From JBAYJY01 sp041664945 (GTDB lineage: Bacteria > UBP15 > UBA6099), in NCBI GenBank assembly GCA_041664945.1, contig JBAYJY010000068.1, positions 1 through 22,533 of the forward strand: a DNA stretch of 22,533 nt. Direction: 5' to 3'. Below, one piece after another: positions 8,553-16,886 of the stretch. Within the stretch, counting starts at the first letter, position 1. Each line of letters opens with the position of its first letter. The position numbers and the translations under genes are program-made. The notes beneath the pieces were generated by a model. That model ran no database searches, had not been told where the DNA came from, and worked only from the letters and a program-made list of their open reading frames with translations.

Positions 8553-9308
8553 TTATTCAGCTTTTGCGATTCTTTTACGCACTTTTTCCCATGCAGGGGT
8601 GATCAGGAAACTTTCATCCATATTCCCGACCATGGACGCGAATTTTTTGATCGGCGCTGAGAAAGTGAGAATATCATGCTTAACGCACGGGCGGGCAGAG
8701 ACGTCGAACATTCCAAGAATGCACTTCTGTTTCGATTTGTCTTTTTCGTTGAAGGGGTGCTGAACGATTGTGCCGCAACCTGCTGAAAATGGAGCGAATA
8801 TCGCGGATGGTTCGTCCTCATCATAGCTTGCAAGCGTGAAAAGACCTGACAAAACATCAGGACGCGCGTAAAAAATCACGACCTCCGGGTTATCGAACTC
8901 TTCGAGAGCATCCCACCTCTTAAAAATGATATATTTGCCAGGCGCTTCGAAGCGGCCCTGATGTTCCATGAATTTTTTTACAAGTTCGGGACTTTTTTTG
9001 TATCGTTCGCCTTCAAGCTTGTCCGGTATGCCGAATGAAAGAAAATATTCGAAATTAGGCATGATTTCGGGAGCGAAGCCAAGAAATCTTTTTCCGCCGA
9101 AGCAACCGATTGAATCCGGACCGAAACATAATGATCTGCCGTTTCGCACTTTGTTGAGTTCGGAAATCAGGCAACTCCATCCTCGAGACGGTTTAATAAT
9201 TTCGACGTTTCCCGGCGCATCGCTGTAATAAAAAGCTATCGGAAGTTCTGTCTCGCCGAAATGCTTTTTCCATAATTCAATGAATGTGTTTTTAAGCGCA
9301 ATGTCCAT
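8553..9308 (-). CDS. DUF169 family protein
   Basis: 251 residues from the ATG whose first base is 9308. The SD GGAGG lies 8 nt upstream of this ATG; a TTG at 9323 would extend the frame by 5 codons but overlaps the SD, so I reject it. The pattern fits DUF169 (PF02596): ELPIAFYYSD near the N terminus, a cysteine-containing RSLCFGPDSIGCFGGKRFLGF block, VVIFYARPD in the middle, and AGCGTIVQHPF, the family's Cys-Gly block. DUF169 proteins have no established biochemical function; the conserved cysteines suggest metal or redox use, which is unproven. It looks cytoplasmic. It converges on the macroglobulin gene (24-nt gap) and diverges from the beta-helix gene, so it is a single-gene transcript. 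Confidence 0.82.
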   Translation of the reverse strand: MDIALKNTFIELWKKHFGETELPIAFYYSDAPGNVEIIKPSRGWSCLISELNKVRNGRSLCFGPDSIGCFGGKRFLGFAPEIMPNFEYFLSFGIPDKLEGERYKKSPELVKKFMEHQGRFEAPGKYIIFKRWDALEEFDNPEVVIFYARPDVLSGLFTLASYDEDEPSAIFAPFSAGCGTIVQHPFNEKDKSKQKCILGMFDVSARPCVKHDILTFSAPIKKFASMVGNMDESFLITPAWEKVRKRIAKAE

Positions 9309-9474
9309 GGTTCTATCCTCCAATATTTGCTATTATATATTTTATAGTAAACGACCAAAGAAAACATTAATTCAACCTTATGATGGTTTTAATTTTAGTA
9401 TAAAATATCCGATGAAGTTAGCGCTTTGTACGTTATGGCAAGAAACAGCTAATGCAGTTGAAAGGAAATCAGTC
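9309..9474. promoter_or_regulatory. Divergent AT-rich promoter region between DUF169 and beta-helix genes
   Basis: For the minus strand, a consensus TATAAT lies at 9332-9337 (ATTATA on the plus strand), placing a start about 16 nt before the DUF169 ATG; its -35 is weak. For the plus strand, TATAAA at 9399-9404 has a weak CTTATG 16 nt upstream, giving a leader of about 65 nt to the ATG at 9475. No clear operator is seen. Confidence 0.35.
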
Positions 9475-11559
9475 ATGAATAAAATACTGTTAATAGGGAT
9501 AGCTATCCTGTTGATGTTCTCATCTGCTTATACGGCTTTTGCTGAGAATGGAGGGCCGTCAGGAGCGGCGCTGTATGTTTCAAAATCAGGCAATGACAAC
9601 TGGTCGGGCGCTATTGCAGAGCCGTCCGGCAACGACGGACCGTTCGCATCAATCGACCGCGCGCGTGACGAAGCGAGAGCGCTCAAAAAAGCTGGAAAGC
9701 TTAATAAAGGAGCGACAATTTTTATTTGCGGCGGCGATTACCTAATTAAGGAAACAATACAGTTTACAAACGAAGACAGCGGTTATGCGTCAGCTCCGAT
9801 TGTTTATTCCGCCTATGACAATGAGACAGTTCGTCTTATAGGGGGCGAAAAACTGGATCCGTCATGGTTTGTTCCGATAACTGATGCTGCGACTCTAGAG
9901 CGACTTCCGGAAATAGCGAAAGGCAAAACGCTTCAGGTCGATCTGAAGTCTCATGGATTTACTGATTACGGGGTGTTGAGGCCGCGCGGTTTCGGACAGC
10001 CGACACAGTTTTCCGCAATGGAATTATTTTTCGACGGCAAACCGATGCAACTCGCGCGCACTCCGAATAAGGCATGGGCAAAGATTGCGAGCATTCCTGA
10101 CGGTCAAACTGGCGCGAGATTCGCTTACACCGGCGACTCGCCGAAACAATGGAAAGCGTCTGATGACATCTGGGTTCACGGCTATTGGACCTACGACTGG
10201 GCGGATTCTTATGTTAAAGTGAAGTCAATCGACCCGGCAACGAGAATTATCACAACGCAGGAACCATACGGGGTATATGGGTATTCAGCCGGAAGGCGGT
10301 TCCGGTTCGAGAATGTGTTTGAAACGCTCGATTCTCCCGGCGAGTGGTATCTCGACCGATCGAGCGGAACGCTCTATTTCTGGCCGCCGTCGCCGATAAG
10401 TTCCGGCGATATAATCGTCTCTACGCTCGATGGGCCGATCGTGTCAATGAAAGACGTATCGAACATGATGTTTCGCGGTTTAACTATTGTGGCTACGCGC
10501 GGGTCGGCGGTCGAAATCTCAGGCGGTAAAAACAATCTCATAGCAGGCTGCGTGATACGAAATACCGGAAACAATGGCGTCAATATCAGAGGCGGCGAGA
10601 ACAACGGCGTAATAAGCAGCGATATTTATGACACAGGCGATGGCGCTATCATATTGGAAGGCGGCGACCGCAAAACTCTTACTCCTGCAGGCAATTACGC
10701 TATAAATAATAATTTGTACCGTTTCGGCCGCTGGTCGCGAACTTACACTCCTGGAGTATTTGTAAGGGGAGTCGGCAACAAAATTGAGCACAATATGATA
10801 CATGACGCGCCTCATGTTGGTATATTGCTCAATGGCAATGATCATATGATCGAATATAACGATATCCACGATATCAACTGGGAAACGAATGATGTCGGCG
10901 GCTTCTATCTCGGCCGAGACTGGACGGAGAGAGGAAATGTCGTTCGATACAATTTTTTTCACGATATACACGCGATGATGGGCGGAGGGGCGGGGATCGA
11001 CTCTAATTCCGTCTACCTCGACGATTGCGCATGCGGGACGACTGTTTACGGAAATGTGTTTTACAAAATGAATCGCGCGGTTTTCGTTGGCGGCGGCAGG
11101 GATAATATTGTCGAAAACAATGTGTTCGTCGACGCGAATCCGGGTGTTTTGGTAGACGCGCGCTGCCTCGGATGGGCGAGCCAGACCGTCGTTCCTGGAG
11201 GGACGTTATACACGCGCCTGATCGACATGAATTATAAACAGCCGCCGTTCAGCGAACGTTATCCCGAATTGATTAATATCCTCGAAGACGAGCCAGGCGC
11301 TCCGAAAGGCAACATCATCGAAAGGAATATTTCGATAAAAGGACCGTTTTTAAAAACTCAGGATAATGCTGATAAATATATAACAGCGAAAGACAATTTA
11401 GTAGATGTCGAACCGCTGTTTGTAGATGCCGCCGCTATGAACTTTCAACTGCGTGACGAATCTCCGGCATTCAAGATCGGATTCAAACGGATACCATTCG
11501 ATAAGATCGGATTGTATATAGATGAATATCGAAAGCATTTGCCGGACAGGAAGTATTAG
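9475..11559 (+). CDS. Secreted right-handed parallel beta-helix protein, probably GH141-like
   Basis: 694 residues from the ATG at 9475. The frame is open further up to 9280, but that extension overlaps the DUF169 gene and would bury the signal peptide. The start at 9475 has an AGGAA site and opens with a clean signal peptide, cleaved after about Ala23 (AYTAFA/EN). Next comes LYVSKSGNDNWSGA...DGPFASIDRARDEARALKKAG, the N-terminal block common to large extracellular beta-helix carbohydrate-active proteins, then GGDYLIKETIQF and an inserted beta domain. Residues about 325-560 are parallel beta-helix turns with N-x-I/V ladders (NKIEHNMIHDAPHVGILL, NVVRYNFFHDI, NIVENNVFVD). The layout resembles GH141, in which BT1002 removes a methylated fucose and others cut xylan. 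Asp482 (YLGRDW) and Asp516/517 (YLDD) lie where the acidic residues would be expected. Family-level beta helix is firm; enzymatic class and substrate are inference. A pectate-lyase-type relative is the alternative. Confidence 0.88.
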   Translation: MNKILLIGIAILLMFSSAYTAFAENGGPSGAALYVSKSGNDNWSGAIAEPSGNDGPFASIDRARDEARALKKAGKLNKGATIFICGGDYLIKETIQFTNEDSGYASAPIVYSAYDNETVRLIGGEKLDPSWFVPITDAATLERLPEIAKGKTLQVDLKSHGFTDYGVLRPRGFGQPTQFSAMELFFDGKPMQLARTPNKAWAKIASIPDGQTGARFAYTGDSPKQWKASDDIWVHGYWTYDWADSYVKVKSIDPATRIITTQEPYGVYGYSAGRRFRFENVFETLDSPGEWYLDRSSGTLYFWPPSPISSGDIIVSTLDGPIVSMKDVSNMMFRGLTIVATRGSAVEISGGKNNLIAGCVIRNTGNNGVNIRGGENNGVISSDIYDTGDGAIILEGGDRKTLTPAGNYAINNNLYRFGRWSRTYTPGVFVRGVGNKIEHNMIHDAPHVGILLNGNDHMIEYNDIHDINWETNDVGGFYLGRDWTERGNVVRYNFFHDIHAMMGGGAGIDSNSVYLDDCACGTTVYGNVFYKMNRAVFVGGGRDNIVENNVFVDANPGVLVDARCLGWASQTVVPGGTLYTRLIDMNYKQPPFSERYPELINILEDEPGAPKGNIIERNISIKGPFLKTQDNADKYITAKDNLVDVEPLFVDAAAMNFQLRDESPAFKIGFKRIPFDKIGLYIDEYRKHLPDRKY

Positions 11560-11563
11560 TGTC

Positions 11564-11575
11564 TTACATATGTAA
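11564..11575. other. 12-bp perfect palindrome
   Basis: TTACATATGTAA, just after the beta-helix stop and about 40 nt upstream of the TATAAT promoter of the next operon. It could be an operator for a dimeric regulator, or chance in AT-rich sequence. Confidence 0.25.
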
Positions 11576-11594
11576 TTAACTGAAATCGAAGTAT

Positions 11595-11623
11595 TTTAAT
11601 GTGGAGTTTTAATGCCGTATAAT
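11595..11623 (+). promoter_or_regulatory. Promoter of the PhzF operon
   Basis: A consensus -10 TATAAT at 11618-11623 with a weak -35 TTTAAT (11595-11600) at 17-nt spacing. The start would be near 11630, giving a short leader of about 28 nt to the ATG at 11658. Confidence 0.45.
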
Positions 11624-11657
11624 TGAACAAATAGAAATAGTATAGTGAGGAATGAAA

Positions 11658-12452
11658 ATGACTACGACGATATTTCAGGTTGACGCGTTCACAACCGAGC
11701 CGTTCCGGGGCAACCCGGCTGGCGTATGCATTTTGGATAATGAAGCTGATGAGCGATGGATGCAGGATGTCGCGACGGAAATGGCGCTGTCGGAAACAGC
11801 GTTTCTCCAAAAGAAAGATGATGGCTATTCTCTACGATGGTTTACCCCGGCGGCAGAGGTAGACCTTTGCGGCCACGGCACGCTTGCGAGCGCGCATATA
11901 TTGTTTGAGCAAAATCAGTTGGCGCCGGATGCTGTTGCGAGATTTCACACACGAAGCGGGCTTCTGACGGTAGTAAAGAAAGCCGGTTGGCTTGAGATGG
12001 ATTTTCCCGCTGAACCGGACCAGCCCGCGCCCGGAGCGGCTAAATTCAGCGAAGCGCTCGGAAATATTACTATTAAGTATCTTGGTCGCAACAGGATGGA
12101 TTTTATAGTGGAAATTGAATCGGAGAAGCTATTAAGAGAACTTTCGCCTGACATGGCGAAGGTTAAAGAAATCACTACACGAGGTTTGATAGTGACAAGC
12201 GTCGCAGAATCGGATGAATTTGATTTTGCGTCACGTTTTTTTGCGCCGATTCTTGATATACCGGAGGATCCGGTGACCGGTTCAGCGCATTGCTGTCTCG
12301 CGCCTTATTGGGAAAAAAGACTCGGAAAAAGTTCGTTCAATGCGCGTCAGGTTTCGAAGCGCGGCGGCGTTCTAAAAGTCAGAAGCGCCGGCGACAGGGT
12401 TATAATAGCGGGCCAGGCAATTACAATAATGCGAAACGAATTGTTAGTATAA
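11658..12452 (+). CDS. PhzF family isomerase-like protein
   Basis: 264 residues. The start at 11658 is chosen over the in-frame ATG at 11652 because the SD GTGAGG (11645-11650) is 7 nt from the former but 1 nt from the latter. The fold is the diaminopimelate-epimerase-like double domain: IFQVDAFTTEPFRGNPAGVCIL at the N terminus, EMALSETAF with Glu46 in the place of the PhzF catalytic Glu45, the RWFTPAAEVDLCGHGTLASAHILF block, and the second-domain DPVTGSAHCCLAPYW block. PhzF itself isomerises a dihydro-hydroxyanthranilate in phenazine synthesis, but no other phenazine gene is present and most family members have unknown substrates. Its neighbours, a methyltransferase and an acyltransferase, suggest small-molecule or metabolite modification. 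It is probably the first gene of a four-gene unit. Confidence 0.92.
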   Translation: MTTTIFQVDAFTTEPFRGNPAGVCILDNEADERWMQDVATEMALSETAFLQKKDDGYSLRWFTPAAEVDLCGHGTLASAHILFEQNQLAPDAVARFHTRSGLLTVVKKAGWLEMDFPAEPDQPAPGAAKFSEALGNITIKYLGRNRMDFIVEIESEKLLRELSPDMAKVKEITTRGLIVTSVAESDEFDFASRFFAPILDIPEDPVTGSAHCCLAPYWEKRLGKSSFNARQVSKRGGVLKVRSAGDRVIIAGQAITIMRNELLV

Positions 12453-12484
12453 CATTTCGAACATAAGAATATCTGGAGCAAATC

Positions 12485-13024
12485 ATGGGACATGTTTGTT
12501 CATGGCGGTGTATAGGCACATTCGACAATGCATTGAGGCGATGGATTCACGATACAGATGAGATGTATAAGCCATTTGTTAAGGCTGGTATGAAAGTAAT
12601 GGATGTCGGTTGCGGCGCCGGATATACTACAATAGGGCTTGCGAAAATCGTTGGCGAAAACGGGCTTGTCACGGCGGTTGATATTCAGGAGGAGATGCTG
12701 AATCTTTTGAAGACCCGTAAGCAGAAAGGCGGTCTTGATGAACGGATTCTGACGCATTGCTGCGACGTAGGCTCCCTTGATATCAATGATAAATTCGATT
12801 TTGTGAATGCCTTTTGGATGGTTCATGAAGTTCCGGATCATAGAGGATTTATGAAAAAGATTAAAGAACGGCTCGCTACCGGCGGTTGTTTTTTTGTCGC
12901 TGAGCCAAAGATACACGTAACGCGGAAAAATTTCGAATTAATGGTAGGAAAAGCCAACGAGGCCGGTTTGACTGTTAAGGAACGACCTAAAGTTAAATTG
13001 AGTTCCGCTGTAGTATTTATGTGA
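12485..13024 (+). CDS. Class I SAM-dependent methyltransferase
   Basis: 179 residues, full length for a small family that begins MGHVCPW...FDNPLRR; here MGHVCSW, so the usual proline is a serine. SAM-binding motif I is KVMDVGCGAG (37-46), with Asp66 (VTAVDIQ) at the end of the second strand for the ribose hydroxyls. FVNAFWMVHEVPD is the post-II/motif IV region, and GGCFFVAEPKIHVT the following strand. The C terminus is short (ends VVFM), with no added substrate domain. The SD GGAG is 6 nt before the ATG, 32 nt after the PhzF gene. The substrate is unknown; several cysteines and histidines at the N terminus (HVC, RC) could bind a metal, as in arsenite or metal-linked methyltransferases, but that is speculation. 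Confidence 0.9.
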   Translation: MGHVCSWRCIGTFDNALRRWIHDTDEMYKPFVKAGMKVMDVGCGAGYTTIGLAKIVGENGLVTAVDIQEEMLNLLKTRKQKGGLDERILTHCCDVGSLDINDKFDFVNAFWMVHEVPDHRGFMKKIKERLATGGCFFVAEPKIHVTRKNFELMVGKANEAGLTVKERPKVKLSSAVVFM

Positions 13025-13096
13025 CTGATTTGAATCAAATTGATGCTGATAGAAGCGGCCTCGTCGCAAATTACGCATAATAAGTGGGAGTCGAAT

Positions 13097-14200
13097 ATGG
13101 CGAAAGAGAGCATGACGGCGGCGGCGGGCAGGTTGGTTTCGATTGACGCCTTGCGAGGTTTCGATATGTTCTGGATAATCGGCGGCGGCGATATCGTCAA
13201 GGGACTCATCGGACTTATCGCAAATCCCATGCCGGGCGCAATTGAGAAACAATTCGAACATGCGTCTTGGATTGGCTTCTATGCGTGGGACCTGATCATG
13301 CCTCTGTTTTTATTCATTGTGGGAACATCGCTGCCGTTCGCGATGTCGCAACGGATGATTCAACAGGACGGGCGGCGGCGCATCTATCTGCGCATTCTTA
13401 GACGTTTCGTTATTCTGTTTATTCTTGGGATGTGTGCGCAGGGCCGTCTTCTCCAAGGCGATTTATCGCGCGTGCACATATATTGCAACACTCTTCAAGC
13501 GATAGCATGCGGTTATGTTGTCGCGGCGATTCTCATACTCAATGTAAAAGTGAAATGGCAGGGAGCGGCTTGCATAACTCTGATGGCTGGTTACTGGGCG
13601 TTGATGTATCTCGTGCCGTTCGGCGGCCACCCTGCAGGCACGCTGACGCCTCACCACAATCTCGCATTGTATGTCGACCAGATCATTTTAGGCCGTTTCA
13701 GGGATGGAACGGAATACACGTGGATTCTCAGCAGCATGGGCTTCGCAGCGACGGTTTTGCTTGGTGTTATGTCCGGGCACATTCTGAAATCGAAACTTAC
13801 GCAGACGGAGAAGTTTTGGGCGCTCGCAGCCTCGGGCGCCGGTTGTCTGATCGCCGGACTTGTCGCCTCAATGTGGTTTCCGATCATCAAACACATATGG
13901 TCGAGTTCCTTCATACTTTTTGCCGCAGGCTTAAGTTTCCTGCTTCTTGCCGCATTCTATGGCGTGATTGATGTTGTAGGAATGAGAAAATGGGCATTCT
14001 TCTTTATCGTCATAGGAACGAACGCTATTTTTGTATACTGTTTCGCTGAGCTTGTGAATCCTATCGTCGGCCGTTTCGTTGCTGGAATCGCTGAAAAATA
14101 CAGCATTGCGGTCGCGGCGCCAATCGCGCTTAGCGCCTTCGCGTCCCTATGGCTTCTGCTCTATGTAATGTGGCGGAAGAAGATTTTTATTAAAGTATAA
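13097..14200 (+). CDS. HGSNAT/DUF5009-like integral membrane acyltransferase
   Basis: 367 residues from the ATG at 13097, which has the SD GGGAG 6 nt upstream; in-frame Met codons at 13040 and 13043 are rejected for lack of an SD. The protein starts with the family block SIDALRGFDMFWIIGGG (15-31) and then has about ten hydrophobic helices. FEHASWIGFYAWDLIMPLFLFIVGTSLPF carries His55, near the start of the membrane-facing block, comparable with the conserved histidine of the family. This is the COG4299 group related to lysosomal heparan-alpha-glucosaminide N-acetyltransferase, which moves an acetyl group across a membrane from acetyl-CoA to a sugar amine. Bacterial members are uncharacterised; transmembrane acylation of a glycan in the periplasm is the likely role. 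It lies in the middle of the PhzF unit, 18 nt before the next gene. Confidence 0.88.
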   Translation: MAKESMTAAAGRLVSIDALRGFDMFWIIGGGDIVKGLIGLIANPMPGAIEKQFEHASWIGFYAWDLIMPLFLFIVGTSLPFAMSQRMIQQDGRRRIYLRILRRFVILFILGMCAQGRLLQGDLSRVHIYCNTLQAIACGYVVAAILILNVKVKWQGAACITLMAGYWALMYLVPFGGHPAGTLTPHHNLALYVDQIILGRFRDGTEYTWILSSMGFAATVLLGVMSGHILKSKLTQTEKFWALAASGAGCLIAGLVASMWFPIIKHIWSSSFILFAAGLSFLLLAAFYGVIDVVGMRKWAFFFIVIGTNAIFVYCFAELVNPIVGRFVAGIAEKYSIAVAAPIALSAFASLWLLLYVMWRKKIFIKV

Positions 14201-14218
14201 CAGGACGGAGACATAATA

Positions 14219-15949
14219 TTGAAAAATCTATTTGCTGCTTTTTTTCTATCAATAACGGTTTTATATGGAACGATTCTCCCAACAGTTGTTTTAGCGGCAA
14301 ACCCGTCAACTGAGCCTTCTTCAGCCGTTCCTCCTGTAATTGTTTTGCATGACGAGAAGGGTGATTATGTTGTTGACGAGCCTTTCCCACAGTGGGTAAG
14401 AGAAGCCGCGACATCCAAGAGCGGAAATATTATCGCTTCGTGTTCCGCCGCCAACGGCCTGATGCCTTCATGGGCTGACCCGCTGCCTGTTGAGCCGGTT
14501 AAATGCGCGGCGCTGAATGCTGACAAGAAAGAGTTATGGGCGGCAACAAATAACGGTCTGATTTTTCTCGATCTCGAAAACAGGCGAAAACTATATTTCG
14601 CCGGCAGACGCTGGCTGCCTGATAACGACGTGATCTCGGTTGGAGTTTACGCCGACGGTAACGCGCTCGCGCATACGACTAAAGGCGATTCTGTAATCGC
14701 GCGCCGAATGATGACTCTCGAACAGAAAGCGCTCTATTTCGACCGAATAGCGCAGGAACGGCACAATCGTGATGGAATGATGTCTGATGCGCCGCTACGA
14801 GTTCCGGGCGATGTTAAAACGTCATTTTTAACTGACGACGACAACGACGGGCAATGGACGGAGATGTACATTGCGGCTGAATCGTTTCGTTACGCCGTTA
14901 CCGGCGATCAGGAAGCGAAGCGCAACGCGCGTGAATCGTTTCTCGCCATGGAAAAGCTGCTTACCGTTACGCCCGTCAAAGGATACGTTGCGCGATCAGT
15001 TCTGCCGGCAGATACATGTATAGGCAAAGACCCCGAACAATGGCGTAAAACGGCATCAGGCGACATTTGCTGGAAAACAGACACGAGCAAGGACGAACTT
15101 GTCGGCCATTATTTAGGGCTGCCGATTTATTACGATCTCGTCGCTGATGAATCGGAAAAGGAAACCATAAAAACGCTGATCAGGGACCTTACGGATTATA
15201 TTGTCGGAAATGGATTCCGGCTTCTCAACGAAAAAGGGAATGTCACGACTTATGGAAACCTTGACCCTGAATGGATAAACGGACCGTATGGAAAGATGGG
15301 CGATCAAGGTCTTAACAGCGCTCTCGCGCTTGCCATGGTTCGCTCCGCATACAATATAACAGGCGATGAAAAGTATCTCGACAGTTATAAATTGCTGATT
15401 GATAAGCATCACTATCAATCGAACGTTAAGCGGACAAAGGAAATATCCGACCGCTATCAGGTGAACCACGACAGCGACGAAATGGCAGCGTTGAGTTTTT
15501 ACAGCCTCATTCGCGCTGAAAACAGCGACGCTAAACTTCGCGACGATTACTATCTCGAAGGCATGCGTCGCCTATGGGAGAAAGACCTTAAAGAGCGCAA
15601 CGCGGAGCAGATTATCATATACGGAGCTTTCGCCGCGAAGGATTATAGACTCGATCTCGCGGTTCGCTCATTGCGCGAAATTCCGCTTGATCTCCTGTAT
15701 TGGGGAATCAATAACAGCTCACGGAAAGACATTACAGCATCGCAGAAGCTCGACAGGTTTAATAGATTACAGGGTTTGACGGTATTGCCTTATACAGAAA
15801 TACGAACTGTCAGATGGTCGCGGAACCTATACCAATTGGATGAAGAAGAAAACGGCGGCAGCGAATCGATTCCAACATTCTGGCTGTTGAACTACTGGAT
15901 GGCGCGTTATCATGGCATGATACGGCCCGGCAGCGCTACCAACGATTGA
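14219..15949 (+). CDS. Secreted protein with one propeller-type repeat and an alpha/alpha-toroid-like domain
   Basis: 576 residues from a TTG start: SD GGAG at 14207-14210, 8 nt before the TTG, and a signal peptide begins there (KNLFAAFFLSITVLYG...), cleaved after about Ala26. Residues about 85-165 contain one sequence like the two-component-regulator propeller repeat (KELWAATNNGLIFLDLENRR, then LPDNDVISVGVYADG). From about 200 the chain is helical, with DDDNDGQW (206-213, resembling a calcium-binding loop), MYIAAESFRYAVTGD and repeated LALAMVRSAYNITGD-type helix pairs, as in alpha/alpha-barrel hydrolase-like domains. I do not know a characterised relative. It is probably an extracellular or periplasmic carbohydrate-processing or binding protein. 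It is the last gene of the PhzF unit and overlaps the convergent lipocalin-like gene by 14 nt. The gene call is firm; the function is open. Confidence 0.82.
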   Translation: MKNLFAAFFLSITVLYGTILPTVVLAANPSTEPSSAVPPVIVLHDEKGDYVVDEPFPQWVREAATSKSGNIIASCSAANGLMPSWADPLPVEPVKCAALNADKKELWAATNNGLIFLDLENRRKLYFAGRRWLPDNDVISVGVYADGNALAHTTKGDSVIARRMMTLEQKALYFDRIAQERHNRDGMMSDAPLRVPGDVKTSFLTDDDNDGQWTEMYIAAESFRYAVTGDQEAKRNARESFLAMEKLLTVTPVKGYVARSVLPADTCIGKDPEQWRKTASGDICWKTDTSKDELVGHYLGLPIYYDLVADESEKETIKTLIRDLTDYIVGNGFRLLNEKGNVTTYGNLDPEWINGPYGKMGDQGLNSALALAMVRSAYNITGDEKYLDSYKLLIDKHHYQSNVKRTKEISDRYQVNHDSDEMAALSFYSLIRAENSDAKLRDDYYLEGMRRLWEKDLKERNAEQIIIYGAFAAKDYRLDLAVRSLREIPLDLLYWGINNSSRKDITASQKLDRFNRLQGLTVLPYTEIRTVRWSRNLYQLDEEENGGSESIPTFWLLNYWMARYHGMIRPGSATND

Positions 15950-16838
15950 AGTTGTAGTCGTATTTACCGAATCCGTTAATTGATATTGAGGCGCCGTTGA
16001 CCGTAGCGCCGCCGCTGATTTTTGCAAGAAGTTCGAAATAGTCGATGTCGATATATGGGAAAACCGGCGGAATCTTTTTTTTCATCCTATGCATAATAAT
16101 TGGGGCGACATCCAGATCAAGGTCCGGGGAGGAGATTTTCCATGGCTCCTCCGGCCGTTCGGGATTGAATGAAAAATGAGCCGGCGAATATAGATATTTA
16201 TTTTGAGAGCCAGACCAAATATATGTGTAATTGTGAGGGACGCCCGCGTCGTACATACAATCCATAACGACGCCCGAAGCGTTCGGAGCCCAGAAATGCA
16301 TCCAGTTTGCGACTGAGAGGCGCGGCTGAACTCCCCACGCGTGTTCGAAATAACCGACGCCTCGTACATTGATATCACGTCCTGCGAACGAAATTGTCCC
16401 TTCAATGTCGTTTAAAACAGATTGCAGCAATGTATAATCAATCTTCTTTGTCAGCAACCTTTTGCGATGCAATGCGGAACGGGCGGTTTGTTTTATGCTT
16501 GCTTTAATTGTGTTTGAATCAATTTCGAGTTGCCAGTTTATTTCGGAGTTGCCGCGAAAAGCAAGCGTTCCCCATTTGCCTTTGGATGAAATGTCAATTT
16601 TCTCTCCCGGAAGCGATTGAATACCGGTTAATTGCTCTTCGACGACTCGTTTGCCGTTTTTTAAGTCGATAGCGGTAATAGACACGTAACCCGCCGGGAA
16701 CGATTGCATGGCCAAAAACACGAAATAGACTCCTTGCGCTTCGTCCAGACCTTCGAATGACCACCATTGTTTGCGTCTGAGAAAAGCTGTCGCGCCGTTT
16801 CGACGCCACTTTATAGGGACAAATCCTTCCTCTATCAT
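15936..16838 (-). CDS. Lipocalin-like CrtC/AttH-type protein
   Basis: 300 residues, no signal peptide. The pattern fits the AttH/CrtC double-lipocalin group (carotenoid 1,2-hydratase, hydroxyneurosporene synthase and relatives): N-terminal KQWWSFEGLDEAQGVYFVFLA, alternating beta strands, and the hallmark GVGYFEHAWG near the middle followed by WMHFWAPNASGVVMDCMYD. CrtC adds water to carotenoids, but no carotenoid gene is nearby and most members act on unknown lipophilic or small substrates. It is the last gene of the minus-strand unit, 48 nt after the amidohydrolase. Its SD is weak (AAGG about 9 nt upstream), so it may depend on coupling. Its 3' end overlaps the convergent plus-strand gene by 14 nt. 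Family membership is likely, function unknown. Confidence 0.72.
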   Translation of the reverse strand: MIEEGFVPIKWRRNGATAFLRRKQWWSFEGLDEAQGVYFVFLAMQSFPAGYVSITAIDLKNGKRVVEEQLTGIQSLPGEKIDISSKGKWGTLAFRGNSEINWQLEIDSNTIKASIKQTARSALHRKRLLTKKIDYTLLQSVLNDIEGTISFAGRDINVRGVGYFEHAWGVQPRLSVANWMHFWAPNASGVVMDCMYDAGVPHNYTYIWSGSQNKYLYSPAHFSFNPERPEEPWKISSPDLDLDVAPIIMHRMKKKIPPVFPYIDIDYFELLAKISGGATVNGASISINGFGKYDYNFNRW

Positions 16839-16886
16839 ATCGCGCGGCCTTTTTAAGAAATATTTTTCGGCGAACTCATAATAAGT

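Noticed and set aside
9309..9323. TTG start of the DUF169 protein at 9323
   Set aside because: The TTG overlaps the GGAGG site that serves the ATG at 9308.
9280..9474. N-terminal extension of the beta-helix gene to 9280
   Set aside because: It would overlap the DUF169 gene and place 65 residues before a clean signal peptide; the ATG at 9475 has its own SD-like site.
11652..11657. Upstream ATG of the PhzF gene
   Set aside because: Only 1 nt from the SD; the ATG at 11658 has correct spacing.
11658..12452. Phenazine biosynthesis locus
   Set aside because: Only a PhzF-family gene is present; no phzA/B/D/E/G-like genes flank it, and the family is broad.
13040..13096. Upstream Met codons of the membrane acyltransferase gene
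   Set aside because: No SD upstream, and the 19 added residues are unlike the family's N terminus; the SD GGGAG serves 13097.
15936..16838. Carotenoid pathway gene
   Set aside because: The lipocalin-like protein resembles CrtC/AttH, but no phytoene synthase, desaturase or other carotenoid gene is in the window.
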